Source: an uncultured Christensenellaceae bacterium
GTDB lineage: Bacteria; Bacillota; Clostridia; Christensenellales; Christensenellaceae
Assembly: GCA_934555865.1 (NCBI GenBank)
Contig: CAKTFI010000031.1
Coordinates: forward strand, 1 to 13,576
DNA length: 13,576 bases
Direction of reading: 5' to 3'
Shown here: positions 1-6,627 of the stretch, piece by piece
How the letters are laid out: each line of letters begins with the position of its first letter
Numbering within the stretch: the first letter of the stretch is position 1
The notes under the pieces: model-generated
The model's input: the letters and a program-made list of their open reading frames with translations, nothing else
Databases searched by the model: none
What the model was told of the DNA's origin: nothing
Made by a program: the position numbers and the translations under genes

Positions 1-1714
1 CTTCCGGCAGGGTGGCGCGCACCTGCATATAGGCGTCCTGATAGTCGATGTCCAGCTTTTCCGCGTATTTTTGTATCTGCGCGAGCTTCGCACCCTCCTG
101 ATAGCCAAGCTTCAGGGAGACCTCGACGGTCTTTTCCTGCAAGGCCGCCTCGATGGCGGCCAGCAACTCCGCCAGTCCCTGCCCCGTCTTGGCGGAGACA
201 TAGCAGGAATTCGGCGCGACCTGCGCCGGAGGCTCCGCCAGCCGGTCTGCCTTGTTGAACACATGCAGCATCGGTTTGTCCTGCGCGCCCAGGCCGGACA
301 GCACCTCGCGCACGACCTGCATCTGCCGGATGTGCTCGGGGTTGGCCGCGTCCGTCACATTGAGCAACAGGTCGGCGCGCGTGGCTTCCTCGAGCGTCGA
401 GCGGAAGGCGCTCACGAGGTCGTGCGGCAGCTTGCTCACAAACCCGACCGTGTCGGTCAGCAGCACCTCCTTGCCGGAGGGCAGAGAGACCTTGCGCGTC
501 ACCGGGTCCAGCGTCGCGAACAGCTTATTTTCCGCGTACTGTTCGGACTTGGCGAGCGCGTTTAGCAGGCTCGTCTTGCCCGCGTTGGTATACCCCACCA
601 GGGCGACCTCCTGCACGCGGTTCTTTTGGCGCTGCTCGCGGCGCAGGCTGCGCTGCACGCTCAGCTTGTCGATCTCCTTTTCCAGCTCGAAGATGCGGCG
701 GCGGATGCGGCGGCGGTCGGATTCCAGCTTGGTCTCGCCCGGGCCGCGCGTCCCGATGCCGGCGCCCTGCCGGGAGAGCGAGAGCCCTTCGCCCAAGAGC
801 CGCGGCAGGTTGTATTTGAGCTGTGCCAGCTCGACCTGCAGCTTGCCTTCGCGCGTCCGGGCGTGCCGGGCAAAGATGTCCAGGATCAGCACCGTCCGGT
901 CGATCACCTTGACGCCCAGCGCCTCCTCCAGGTTGCGCGTCTCAATCGCCGTGAGCTCGTCGTTTGTGATGACGAGGTCGGCATCCGCCGCCGAGATGGC
1001 GAGCGACAGCTCCTTGAGCTTGCCCTTACCGACATAGGCGCTGGCCTCGCGCCCGGCCTTGGGCTGCACCATCTGCCCCAGCACCTCGGCCCCGGCGGTG
1101 TCGGCGAGCATGGCCAGCTCCTGCATCTCCGCCGGGGAAGCGCCTACGCCCACGAGGATCGCCCGCTCCCGCGCGGCGGCCGTGTCCTTGAGGCGCACCG
1201 CCTCGGCCACGCGCACGGTCGCGCGCTCGATCTCCGCCATGAAATAGCTCTGCGGGATGCGATAGGGCGGGTAGGGGCCGTACAGCACCGGCTCCTCCAG
1301 CGTCTCGCCCACAAAGCCCGCCTGTAGGCTTTTAGCCTCGCCGTCCCGGACGGCCAGCGCCGCCATGGCGTCCAGCCGCGAGGAAAGCAGCGTGCCGATG
1401 TCTACCGAGGAGAGCTGCGAGCTCCCGCCCGGGTGCGTGTGGATGCAGCGCACGCCCGAAAGCCCCTGCACGCCCCGCCGCTTGCGCACATAGGGCAGGT
1501 CGACATGGTCGCTGTCGCCGATCGAGACATCCAGCACGCGGCCGGCCCGCGAGAGGTAGATGGAGATCTCCCGGCCCAACAACGCCGTGTATTTGGTGAG
1601 GAAGTCGATGAGCAGCGGGCTTATGAATTCGTTGCGCCCGCACACATGCGTGTAGACCTGCTCCATCTCCTCCAGAATATATTGTTTGATGCCGCTTGTA
1701 TTGCCGTGGATCAA
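1..1714 (-). CDS. hflX: GTPase HflX (ribosome-associated), 3' end beyond the window
   Basis: HflX binds the 50S subunit and splits stalled or hibernating ribosomes using GTP; it is cytosolic. The 571 visible codons show the HflX signature GTRGPGETKLE (about residues 321-331), followed by a basic coiled segment and a G domain: G1 GYTNAGKT (374-381), G3 DTVGF (421-425), G4 NKAD (487-490), G5 SAK (507-509). No stop is reached, so the C-terminus lies left of base 1. The start is a TTG at 1712-1714, chosen because AAGGAG sits just upstream at normal spacing and the reading frame stays open throughout. About 170 residues precede the usual HflX N-terminal domain, and this extension carries a JAMM/RadC-like pattern: E49, HTHP at 92-95, S102, D105. 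HflX of other phyla usually starts near the region after this extension. Identification is secure; the metal-site reading is inference. Confidence 0.96.
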   Translation of the reverse strand, partial: MIHGNTSGIKQYILEEMEQVYTHVCGRNEFISPLLIDFLTKYTALLGREISIYLSRAGRVLDVSIGDSDHVDLPYVRKRRGVQGLSGVRCIHTHPGGSSQLSSVDIGTLLSSRLDAMAALAVRDGEAKSLQAGFVGETLEEPVLYGPYPPYRIPQSYFMAEIERATVRVAEAVRLKDTAAARERAILVGVGASPAEMQELAMLADTAGAEVLGQMVQPKAGREASAYVGKGKLKELSLAISAADADLVITNDELTAIETRNLEEALGVKVIDRTVLILDIFARHARTREGKLQVELAQLKYNLPRLLGEGLSLSRQGAGIGTRGPGETKLESDRRRIRRRIFELEKEIDKLSVQRSLRREQRQKNRVQEVALVGYTNAGKTSLLNALAKSEQYAENKLFATLDPVTRKVSLPSGKEVLLTDTVGFVSKLPHDLVSAFRSTLEEATRADLLLNVTDAANPEHIRQMQVVREVLSGLGAQDKPMLHVFNKADRLAEPPAQVAPNSCYVSAKTGQGLAELLAAIEAALQEKTVEVSLKLGYQEGAKLAQIQKYAEKLDIDYQDAYMQVRATLPE

Positions 1715-1748
1715 TGTGTTTCTCCTTTTTCGCCCATTCTTTCCTTAT

Positions 1749-1777
1749 ACTATACCCCAATTCCGGCGGCGCGTCAT
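1749..1777 (-). promoter_or_regulatory. Probable sigma-A promoter of hflX
   Basis: On the minus strand, TATAGT (1749-1754) lies 17 nt from ATGACG (1772-1777), a weak -35. The start point would fall about 28 nt before the TTG start of hflX. It is divergent from the tRNA promoter. The -35 match is only partial, so confidence is moderate. Confidence 0.45.
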
Positions 1778-1806
1778 CTTTTTTTGCGAAAAGCGGCTTC
1801 CCTTTC

Positions 1807-1835
1807 TTGATTTTTGCAAAAGAAGCGTGTATAAT
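1807..1835 (+). promoter_or_regulatory. Sigma-A promoter of the tRNA-Arg gene
   Basis: TTGATT (1807-1812), a 17-nt spacer, and a perfect TATAAT (1830-1835). Transcription would begin around 1842, about ten bases before the tRNA 5' end. Confidence 0.85.
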
Positions 1836-1852
1836 TATTCTGCAATGGAGAT

Positions 1853-1929
1853 GTACTCGTAGCTCAGCTGGATAGAGCGCAGGACTCCGACTCCTGAGGT
1901 CAGAGGTTCGAATCCTCCCGGGTACACCA
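1853..1929 (+). tRNA. tRNA-Arg, anticodon CCG (reads CGG)
   Basis: The 77-nt sequence folds as a standard cloverleaf. The acceptor arm GTACTCG pairs with CGGGTAC, with one T-G wobble. The D arm is GCTC/GAGC, the anticodon stem CAGGA/TCCTG carries loop CTCCGAC (anticodon CCG), and the T loop is TTCGAAT. CCA is encoded (1927-1929). The first T-stem pair is an A-C mismatch, the only irregularity. It has its own promoter and a strong terminator, so it is a single-gene unit. tRNA 3' ends are common integration sites, and copies of this one's 3' end appear just downstream. Confidence 0.97.
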
Positions 1930-1991
1930 ATAAAAAAGGGTCACTTGAAAGTGACCCTTTTGTATTGGTGTTTTTGATGGAAGGATTCGAA
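1907..1991. repeat. Imperfect palindrome centred on the tRNA terminator
   Basis: The inverted repeat is much longer than the terminator. TTCGAATCC (1907-1915, inside the tRNA T arm) matches GGATTCGAA (1983-1991). ACACCAATA (1924-1932, tRNA tail plus spacer) matches TATTGGTGT (1963-1971). The 12-bp terminator stem lies inside. Only the segments 1916-1923 and 1972-1982 do not pair. In effect a degraded tRNA 3' end lies downstream in the opposite orientation. Confidence 0.8.
1934..1961 (+). terminator. Rho-independent terminator of tRNA-Arg
   Basis: Twelve-bp perfect stem AAAAGGGTCACT / AGTGACCCTTTT with loop TGAA, starting 4 nt after the encoded CCA. The U tract is the 3' end of the stem. Confidence 0.92.
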
Positions 1992-2051
1992 GGCCGAGCC
2001 GCCGCTGCCAAGGGCAGGAGGAGGCGGGGAGGCCCGGAAGAATCCTCCCGG
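1958..2051. repeat. Direct repeat, copy 1 (hairpin-forming, ~94 bp)
   Basis: From 1971 to 2051 it is identical to copy 2 at 2103-2184 except for one inserted C in copy 2. The match continues left to 1958 with three mismatches. The unit is bounded by GGATTC and GAATCC and can fold into a long imperfect hairpin with apical stem CTGCC/GGCAG. Its right end, GAATCCTCCCGGG (2040-2052), is a 13-nt exact copy of tRNA-Arg positions 1910-1922. It contains no credible gene, although spurious open frames cross it on both strands. Confidence 0.88.
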
Positions 2052-2089
2052 GGAAAGGAACCCCGCGCCGAGAGCGGTGCTTGGATGGT

Positions 2090-2184
2090 TTTTTTATTGA
2101 TATTTTTGATGGAAGGATTCGAAGGCCGAGCCGCCGCTGCCAAGGGCAGGAGGAGGCGGGGAGGCCCGGCAAGAATCCTCCCGG
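2090..2184. repeat. Direct repeat, copy 2 (hairpin-forming, ~95 bp)
   Basis: Second copy of the element at 1958-2051, beginning 132 bp downstream. It differs by three mismatches near the left end and one inserted base (C2170). It keeps the GGATTC...GAATCC ends and the tRNA-like end GAATCCTCCCGG (2173-2184). The 38 bp between the copies show no recognisable feature. Confidence 0.88.
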
Positions 2185-2255
2185 AAGGCGTTCGCCGCGG
2201 GTGCGCAAGAAAGCAATCCCTGTTCCCCCCGACCTACCGCCGTCCCATCTTCTCC

Positions 2256-2283
2256 TTGACATACACCGAAAATCTGGTATGCT
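2256..2283 (+). promoter_or_regulatory. Strong extended -10 promoter of the secreted-protein operon
   Basis: Perfect TTGACA (2256-2261), a 16-nt spacer, and TATGCT (2278-2283) preceded by TGG (2275-2277), an extended -10. The start point would be near 2290, giving a 5' leader of roughly 205 nt before the ATG at 2496. The leader opens directly into the palindrome at 2292-2389. Confidence 0.8.
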
Positions 2284-2291
2284 GAGAATAG

Positions 2292-2389
2292 AATACAGTT
2301 TTCCAATTTTATCGCGTCGTTTGCCTTCCTTGTGCCGCCTTTGCGGGGACAAGGGTGTGGTTTCTGCGGTAAAATGGGAAAACTGTATT
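2292..2389. repeat. 98-bp palindrome at the transcript start (MITE-like or leader hairpin)
   Basis: The 24-nt outer arms at 2292-2315 and 2366-2389 are inverted copies with one mismatch (A2305/G2376) and one G-T wobble (T2312/G2369). An inner inverted repeat CCTTGT (2328-2333) / ACAAGG (2349-2354) extends the fold. A T-rich run follows (2388-2396). As RNA it would form a long stem starting at the predicted 5' end of the operon mRNA. It could be a remnant of a small non-autonomous element, a stabilising 5' hairpin, or an attenuator/sRNA terminator. I do not recognise the family. Confidence 0.82.
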
Positions 2390-2422
2390 TTTGTTTCGTA
2401 AAAAAAGGGGTTCTTCGAACTT

Positions 2423-2450
2423 TTGAAATCCTTGGGGAAGGGGGTATATT
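2423..2450 (+). promoter_or_regulatory. Possible second promoter just before the secreted-protein gene
   Basis: TTGAAA (2423-2428), a 16-nt spacer, and TATATT (2445-2450). It would give a short leader that skips the palindrome. Only two hexamers support it, in an AT-rich region, so chance is possible. Confidence 0.35.
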
Positions 2451-2495
2451 CGTCGCTTTCTGTTTTCTACACACTTTTTTGATCTGGAGATTATC

Positions 2496-4499
2496 ATGCA
2501 TCGATCTTTTGCTAAACAAACAATTGCTCTACTTGTCTTACTCGTCTATTGTTTTACTACGCAAACCGCTTTTGCGGAACCCGCCGCAGATCTTTCCACA
2601 GAACCGGAAGCCACGCCACTCTATGAGCTAGAGGAACTGCGCACCGAAACCAGCAAGACCTTCCTGCTCTCGGATGGCTCTTTCCAATATGTCGGCTATG
2701 CGGACACCGTACACTATTCCGCCCCCAACGGCGAACTGCGTGAAATCCATACTCAAATTGCCGACTGCACCCTGCGTGCAGGAGATACCTCCCTCCAAGA
2801 GGCTTTGGAACCCGCCGAAATTGGCTCCACAGAAGATGCCTCCGCACAGATTTACCGCTATACCAATGCAGAAAACGCCTGGCATGTCTACTTCAAAAAC
2901 TATTTGACCGATCCACAGGCCATTCTTCTGCAAAAGGACAATGCCGCACTTTCCCTGCAACTCTGCACTGAATCGGAGGGTGATGAGGAGGGCGAAACTG
3001 CTTCAGATGCTTCGATGCGGCCTCCTGTCGCAGCCAAAAAGGCCGTTGATCTTTCGGCCGACTCCCCGAGTTACCAAATTGTAGGTGGCGACGACCGTGC
3101 CATCCTATACACGGACGCTGTCCCCAATGTGGATATCTCCTACACCGTGCTCAACGGAGCTGTCAAGGAAAACCTGATCTTAAAATTTGCTGATCATGGG
3201 ACAATCACCTTCCGCATCACCGGATATGGCGTTGAATATGTCGAGGAGAATGGGCGTATCCTGTTCCTCACCGATAAAGAGGAACCCATGTTTGAATTGG
3301 GCACGCTTTTTGCCGAGGATGCCAACGGCAAACATACCGAAGCTGTCTCACATTCCATCGAGCGAGAGGGCGACAGTTTGCTGTACACGGTTACATTGGA
3401 CGAAGCTTTCCTTGCGGCAGAAGATACGGTCTTTCCCGTGGCAATTGATCCCAGCATCATGATCACCGGCTCTTCCAACACCTATGACACCTGTGTCGAC
3501 GAAGAATATCCTTCATCCAACTACTATCTGGCTGAGAGCCTGTGGACAGGCGGAGACTGTACTATCAATCGAATGCGCACTTTTATAAAATTCGATTTGC
3601 CCAGCAATATCACGGCGTCCAATGTCACCAATGCGTACATTCACATCAAGAAACGCGAACACAAAACCCCGACCGTACGGGCTTACCGTGTGACCGAGAA
3701 CTGGACTTCGCGCACCATCACCTGGAACAATCAACCGGAATATACGCCAAATGCTCCCTCCCCTGTCATCACTCTGGATTCGGGCGCATGGTACAAGATC
3801 ACAGTGACGACCATGGTCAAGGACTGGATGAAAGGAACCTATTCAAACTACGGCTTCTGCCTCAAAGAACCTACCGAAACAGATAGTTCACAAAAGACGA
3901 AATACTATTCCTCGGACGCACCGTCGCCCAACAAGCCGGAATTGGTCATCACCTATATCGGATCGAGCGGCGAGACCACTCCCTATTATGGGTCGCGAGA
4001 ATATCAGTTTGTCGATAATCGCTTTGTAAATTGCATGGGGTATGCATTGGAGTATAAGCAGTACATCAAGATGAGCGATATCTCTTTGGATATCACGAAA
4101 GTATATGGTAAGACCGCTAACGAAGCTGTGGAATATACTGCGTCTTGCGCCGAAGCCTGGATGACTGCCCATTTTGGGAGTTCCGCCTTTGCGCGCATTT
4201 CCTCCTATAATTCCTCTATCCCTACCGGTTGGTTTCGTGTAGCTTTGCGTATCGGATACAATGATACGGATCACAATGGCGTCATCGGATATGATGAAGG
4301 ATTTGACTATCACTGGTGGTACCAGACAAAAGAAGACGACGGCATCTGGGCAGAAAAACCGGGTGTATATATGTCCCGCAAAACCTCTTGCAACGGCACG
4401 ACCAATCCCGCCGCATCCGTCTGGACCTCGGGGTCTGTCCCTTATAACAGCAAAATCATCTATTACCGAATTCGCGACGACCGCACCATCAACTGGTAA
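2496..4499 (+). CDS. Secreted DNRLRE-domain protein with EF-hand loop and Cys/His C-terminal domain
   Basis: A 667-aa exported protein. Residues 1-27 form a classical signal peptide (basic start, leucine/valine-rich core, AFA cleavage site). Residues about 28-325 resemble the beta-rich N-terminal region of Firmicutes surface and Rhs/WapA-like proteins. Residues about 326-489 match the DNRLRE/CBM96-type module. The C-terminal part (490-667) has N512-C513-M-G-Y-A, then a textbook EF-hand loop DxDxNGxIxxDE (590-601), then DYHWW with H606, then a WAEKPG motif. That arrangement suggests a calcium-binding, papain- or NlpC/P60-like cysteine hydrolase, but this is inference. No LPXTG motif or C-terminal anchor is visible. 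Start: TGGAGA (2485-2490) five bases before the ATG. A lipoprotein gene follows 19 bp downstream. Base composition is more AT-rich than the flanks, suggesting transfer. Confidence 0.9.
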   Translation: MHRSFAKQTIALLVLLVYCFTTQTAFAEPAADLSTEPEATPLYELEELRTETSKTFLLSDGSFQYVGYADTVHYSAPNGELREIHTQIADCTLRAGDTSLQEALEPAEIGSTEDASAQIYRYTNAENAWHVYFKNYLTDPQAILLQKDNAALSLQLCTESEGDEEGETASDASMRPPVAAKKAVDLSADSPSYQIVGGDDRAILYTDAVPNVDISYTVLNGAVKENLILKFADHGTITFRITGYGVEYVEENGRILFLTDKEEPMFELGTLFAEDANGKHTEAVSHSIEREGDSLLYTVTLDEAFLAAEDTVFPVAIDPSIMITGSSNTYDTCVDEEYPSSNYYLAESLWTGGDCTINRMRTFIKFDLPSNITASNVTNAYIHIKKREHKTPTVRAYRVTENWTSRTITWNNQPEYTPNAPSPVITLDSGAWYKITVTTMVKDWMKGTYSNYGFCLKEPTETDSSQKTKYYSSDAPSPNKPELVITYIGSSGETTPYYGSREYQFVDNRFVNCMGYALEYKQYIKMSDISLDITKVYGKTANEAVEYTASCAEAWMTAHFGSSAFARISSYNSSIPTGWFRVALRIGYNDTDHNGVIGYDEGFDYHWWYQTKEDDGIWAEKPGVYMSRKTSCNGTTNPAASVWTSGSVPYNSKIIYYRIRDDRTINW

Positions 4500-4518
4500 C
4501 CTTCAAAAGGAGACTTTT

Positions 4519-5523
4519 ATGAATTATCTTTATTCTGCTTTTTCTTCTCGTCGGTTTGCCTTCCTCCTCGCTCTGCTCTTCATCCTCTCGCTCACGGCAT
4601 GTCGGCGGGCACAACCCACCATTTCCAGTGCGGTAGAACCTTCCGCATCGGGGTCTGCCCTTGTGGAACCTTCCACTTTCCCTTCAAACACTTCCGACCT
4701 TGACCCAGAGGCATCTCGGACTCCATCCTCGTCGGAATCTTCTGTAATCTTGCCAAATCCCTCTTCCACAAAGGAACCTCCCAAAAAGCGTCTTCCTGAT
4801 CATCTGGCGGGCAGTACTCAGATGCTCCCCTATGCGGAATTGCAGACAGAACTGCGCGCATTAGCCGTACAGGATTCCTCAGTCAAACTGCGTATTCCTG
4901 TGTATGAAGGCAGTGATATTTTATATCAAACCAAGCACTCCCCTCTCTCCTTCTATACCGGCCTAGATTCCGGCCGATATAGAGGTCTCTATAATACACG
5001 CCCTTATATTCGATACCTCTTGGCTTTCTATCCCACAGAGGCGATTCGACAGCGGGACGCGGACACCTTCTATTTTGTCTATGACACAGACGATGGCATC
5101 CGCCTCTTCGTCTTCTATTCCGAAAAGAACGGCGACGGCGAATACGACGGCATCCAGACCCCTGTGGGTTACCCTATCCTCATCCAGAAGATGCTCTCCC
5201 ACGCGGACTTTGCGGGGATACAGGCAGGCGACAACGCAGAAAAAATCCGCGCTATCGACCCGGTCATGTCTGTCTATGAAGATATGTTTTTCAATGTCTA
5301 TAAGTGGAACAGCATTGCCGCAGAAAGCTATCGCAAGGAGAACAACCCCGTCGCCACCATCCACTACCTGCGCGACGGGCTGTTGAAGATCGAATACGAC
5401 ATCGTGGACGACACCAAACTGGTCGTGACTGACCTGATCTTCGACCCGAACTACGACCTGACCAATCTGTATGGAGAGACCTATAACTACCGCATCCTCC
5501 CGCAGGACCTGCCGGAGAGATAA
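4519..5523 (+). CDS. Hypothetical lipoprotein, partner of the secreted DNRLRE protein
   Basis: A 334-aa protein with a lipoprotein signal: basic SSRR at 9-12, hydrophobic core, and lipobox LTAC with Cys28 as lipidation site. A low-complexity Ser/Pro/Thr/Glu linker (about 29-85) would span the cell wall. The mature part (about 90-334) is rich in acidic and aromatic residues. Its C-terminal third contains the pattern IQAGDNAEKIRAIDP followed by a YLRDGLLKIEY strand, resembling the small BLIP/SmpA-like fold of many Clostridia lipoproteins; this is a weak match and the function is unknown. The start is the ATG at 4519, with AAAAGGAG (4506-4512) upstream. The frame is open further 5' inside the preceding gene, but that extension lacks a signal and overlaps coding sequence. 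Same operon as the secreted protein, ending in the terminator at 5525. Confidence 0.88.
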   Translation: MNYLYSAFSSRRFAFLLALLFILSLTACRRAQPTISSAVEPSASGSALVEPSTFPSNTSDLDPEASRTPSSSESSVILPNPSSTKEPPKKRLPDHLAGSTQMLPYAELQTELRALAVQDSSVKLRIPVYEGSDILYQTKHSPLSFYTGLDSGRYRGLYNTRPYIRYLLAFYPTEAIRQRDADTFYFVYDTDDGIRLFVFYSEKNGDGEYDGIQTPVGYPILIQKMLSHADFAGIQAGDNAEKIRAIDPVMSVYEDMFFNVYKWNSIAAESYRKENNPVATIHYLRDGLLKIEYDIVDDTKLVVTDLIFDPNYDLTNLYGETYNYRILPQDLPER

Positions 5524-5524
5524 C

Positions 5525-5554
5525 AAAAAGAGGCGCCGAGTGGCGCCTCTTTTT
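5525..5554. terminator. Bidirectional terminator between convergent genes
   Basis: Thirteen-bp perfect stem AAAAAGAGGCGCC / GGCGCCTCTTTTT with loop GAGT. A and T tracts on the two sides let it end both the lipoprotein operon (+) and the glyoxalase operon (-), whose TGA stop shares base 5554. Confidence 0.93.
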
Positions 5555-5928
5555 CAGCAGAATTCGTTGAGTTCCAAATGCTCGCCGTCCGGTCCGCGGA
5601 ACATGACCATCTTGATGCCGCGGTAGATCTGCGGCATGTCCCGCACGGCGAATTCCATCGGCACGCCGCACGCCTCCAGATGCGCCGCCGCGGCGGCAAT
5701 GTCGTCCACGCGCAGGCAGAGGTGGTCAAAATGCCCGTCGGGGCGCACCTGCCCCGGACGCTCGATCAATTCCAGCTCGCATGCGCCATTGCGCAGAAAG
5801 CACAGGTGCGTGCCCTCGCGCGTCTCAAACACCGGTTCAAATTCCAGCACTTCGGTATAGAATTTCTTGGAAACCTCGATGTTTTCCACATACAGCCCGA
5901 AATGCGCCAATCCCTTAAAATATCCCAT
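5554..5928 (-). CDS. VOC-family (glyoxalase/bleomycin-resistance-like) protein
   Basis: A 124-aa cytosolic protein of the vicinal oxygen chelate fold, usual single-module length. Two beta-alpha-beta-beta-beta halves are visible: 'AHFGLYVENIEVSKKFYTEVL' spacing at 8-28 and 'DHLCLRVDDI' at 68-77. Likely metal ligands are H9, E53, H69 and E119, giving the complete H/E/H/E set of lyase-type members. The exact substrate cannot be read from sequence; a lactoylglutathione lyase-like or thiol-adduct isomerase role is possible. The ATG at 5928 has AAAGGA upstream (5937-5942). It lies 15 bp after the carD-like gene and is probably cotranscribed with it. Confidence 0.9.
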   Translation of the reverse strand: MGYFKGLAHFGLYVENIEVSKKFYTEVLEFEPVFETREGTHLCFLRNGACELELIERPGQVRPDGHFDHLCLRVDDIAAAAAHLEACGVPMEFAVRDMPQIYRGIKMVMFRGPDGEHLELNEFC

Positions 5929-5943
5929 CTCTTTTTTCCTTTC

Positions 5944-6444
5944 TTACGCCAACACCGGCGACAGCTTTTGGGCGATCTCCTCCCGCGGGACCCCCAGCGC
6001 CACCGCCAATTCCCCGCACAAAAGCTCCTCCGCCCGCGCGGCGTACAGCCGATCGGTCTGACAGAGCTTGTAGGCGGGCTTTCCCTGCCGCTTGCCATAG
6101 ATATAGCCGAGCAGGCGCAGGGCGTCCAGTACCTCCCCGCTCTTTAGGAGGTCGCGGTAATACCCGGCTAGCGCGCGCTGCTCCATCTTAGGGCGCTCGG
6201 CGGCGTATTGCTCCAACAGCGCCGGAATCTCCCCCAACAGCGCCTCGGCCTGTGCCCGCGCCAGGATCGGGCGCAGAGCCACCTTGGCATCCACCGGAAG
6301 AAAGATCGTCTCATTCCCATAGACCGGCCGCAGCGTATAATACGCCTGCCCGGCCTCCAGCCCCGTGCACTGCGGTTCCCCGACCGCTGCGACCTGACAC
6401 ACGCCGCACTTTGCATACATCAGATAGGCGTTCACCTCAAACAT
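5944..6444 (-). CDS. CarD-family (CarD_CdnL_TRCF) transcription regulator
   Basis: A 166-aa cytosolic protein. Residues 1-60 match the RNA-polymerase-interacting domain shared by CarD/CdnL and Mfd: a start like FxxxxxLMYAKCGVCQV, a YYTLRP strand at 35-40, and IFLPVD at 47-52. The remainder is helical, as in CarD C-terminal domains. CarD proteins bind the RNA polymerase beta subunit and alter open-complex stability. The protein contains no tryptophan, so the minor-groove wedge Trp known from actinobacterial CarD is absent. The start is the ATG at 6444 with GGAGGTG (6454-6460) nine bases upstream. The longer open frame to 6627 would begin upstream of the mapped promoter and was rejected. It is followed by the VOC gene. 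Confidence 0.85.
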   Translation of the reverse strand: MFEVNAYLMYAKCGVCQVAAVGEPQCTGLEAGQAYYTLRPVYGNETIFLPVDAKVALRPILARAQAEALLGEIPALLEQYAAERPKMEQRALAGYYRDLLKSGEVLDALRLLGYIYGKRQGKPAYKLCQTDRLYAARAEELLCGELAVALGVPREEIAQKLSPVLA

Positions 6445-6481
6445 CTGCACCTTCACCTCCAAATACAAGCTCTCTATTTCG

Positions 6482-6510
6482 AGTATAGCACAAATTTTGG
6501 TGAAATGTAA
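6482..6510 (-). promoter_or_regulatory. Extended -10 promoter of the carD-like/VOC operon
   Basis: On the minus strand, TATACT (6482-6487) is preceded by TGC (6488-6490), an extended -10. TTACAT (6505-6510) lies 17 nt away, or CTTACA at 18 nt. The start would fall about 30 nt before the ATG. Confidence 0.75.
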
Positions 6511-6627
6511 GTTTTTTTCGTGCAAAACCTTGCCCAGCTGGGCGCATCTGCCAGGGATATATACTCCCACGGGCGGATAGTTATTAAGTTTTTTCAGGTT
6601 TTCGCTTCGAACGGCTCCTTTACGCAA

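Noticed and set aside
71..1327. Long plus-strand open frames opposite hflX
   Set aside because: They lie antisense to a clearly conserved GTPase in GC-rich DNA and show Arg/Ala/Leu-rich low-complexity peptides without family resemblance.
1958..2184. Possible minimal CRISPR array
   Set aside because: Only two copies, each ~94 bp, with hairpin ends and a 38-bp gap; no short regular repeats and no cas genes.
1835..2352. Minus-strand open frames across the tRNA and repeats, with a duplicated peptide
   Set aside because: The peptide repeat comes only from the DNA direct repeats, and the frames run through the antisense of tRNA-Arg, a common source of false proteins. No ribosome site or homology is seen.
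6445..6627. N-terminal extension of the carD-like gene to a TTG at 6627
   Set aside because: It would begin upstream of the mapped promoter, lacks family similarity, and the ATG at 6444 has an ideal GGAGGTG site.
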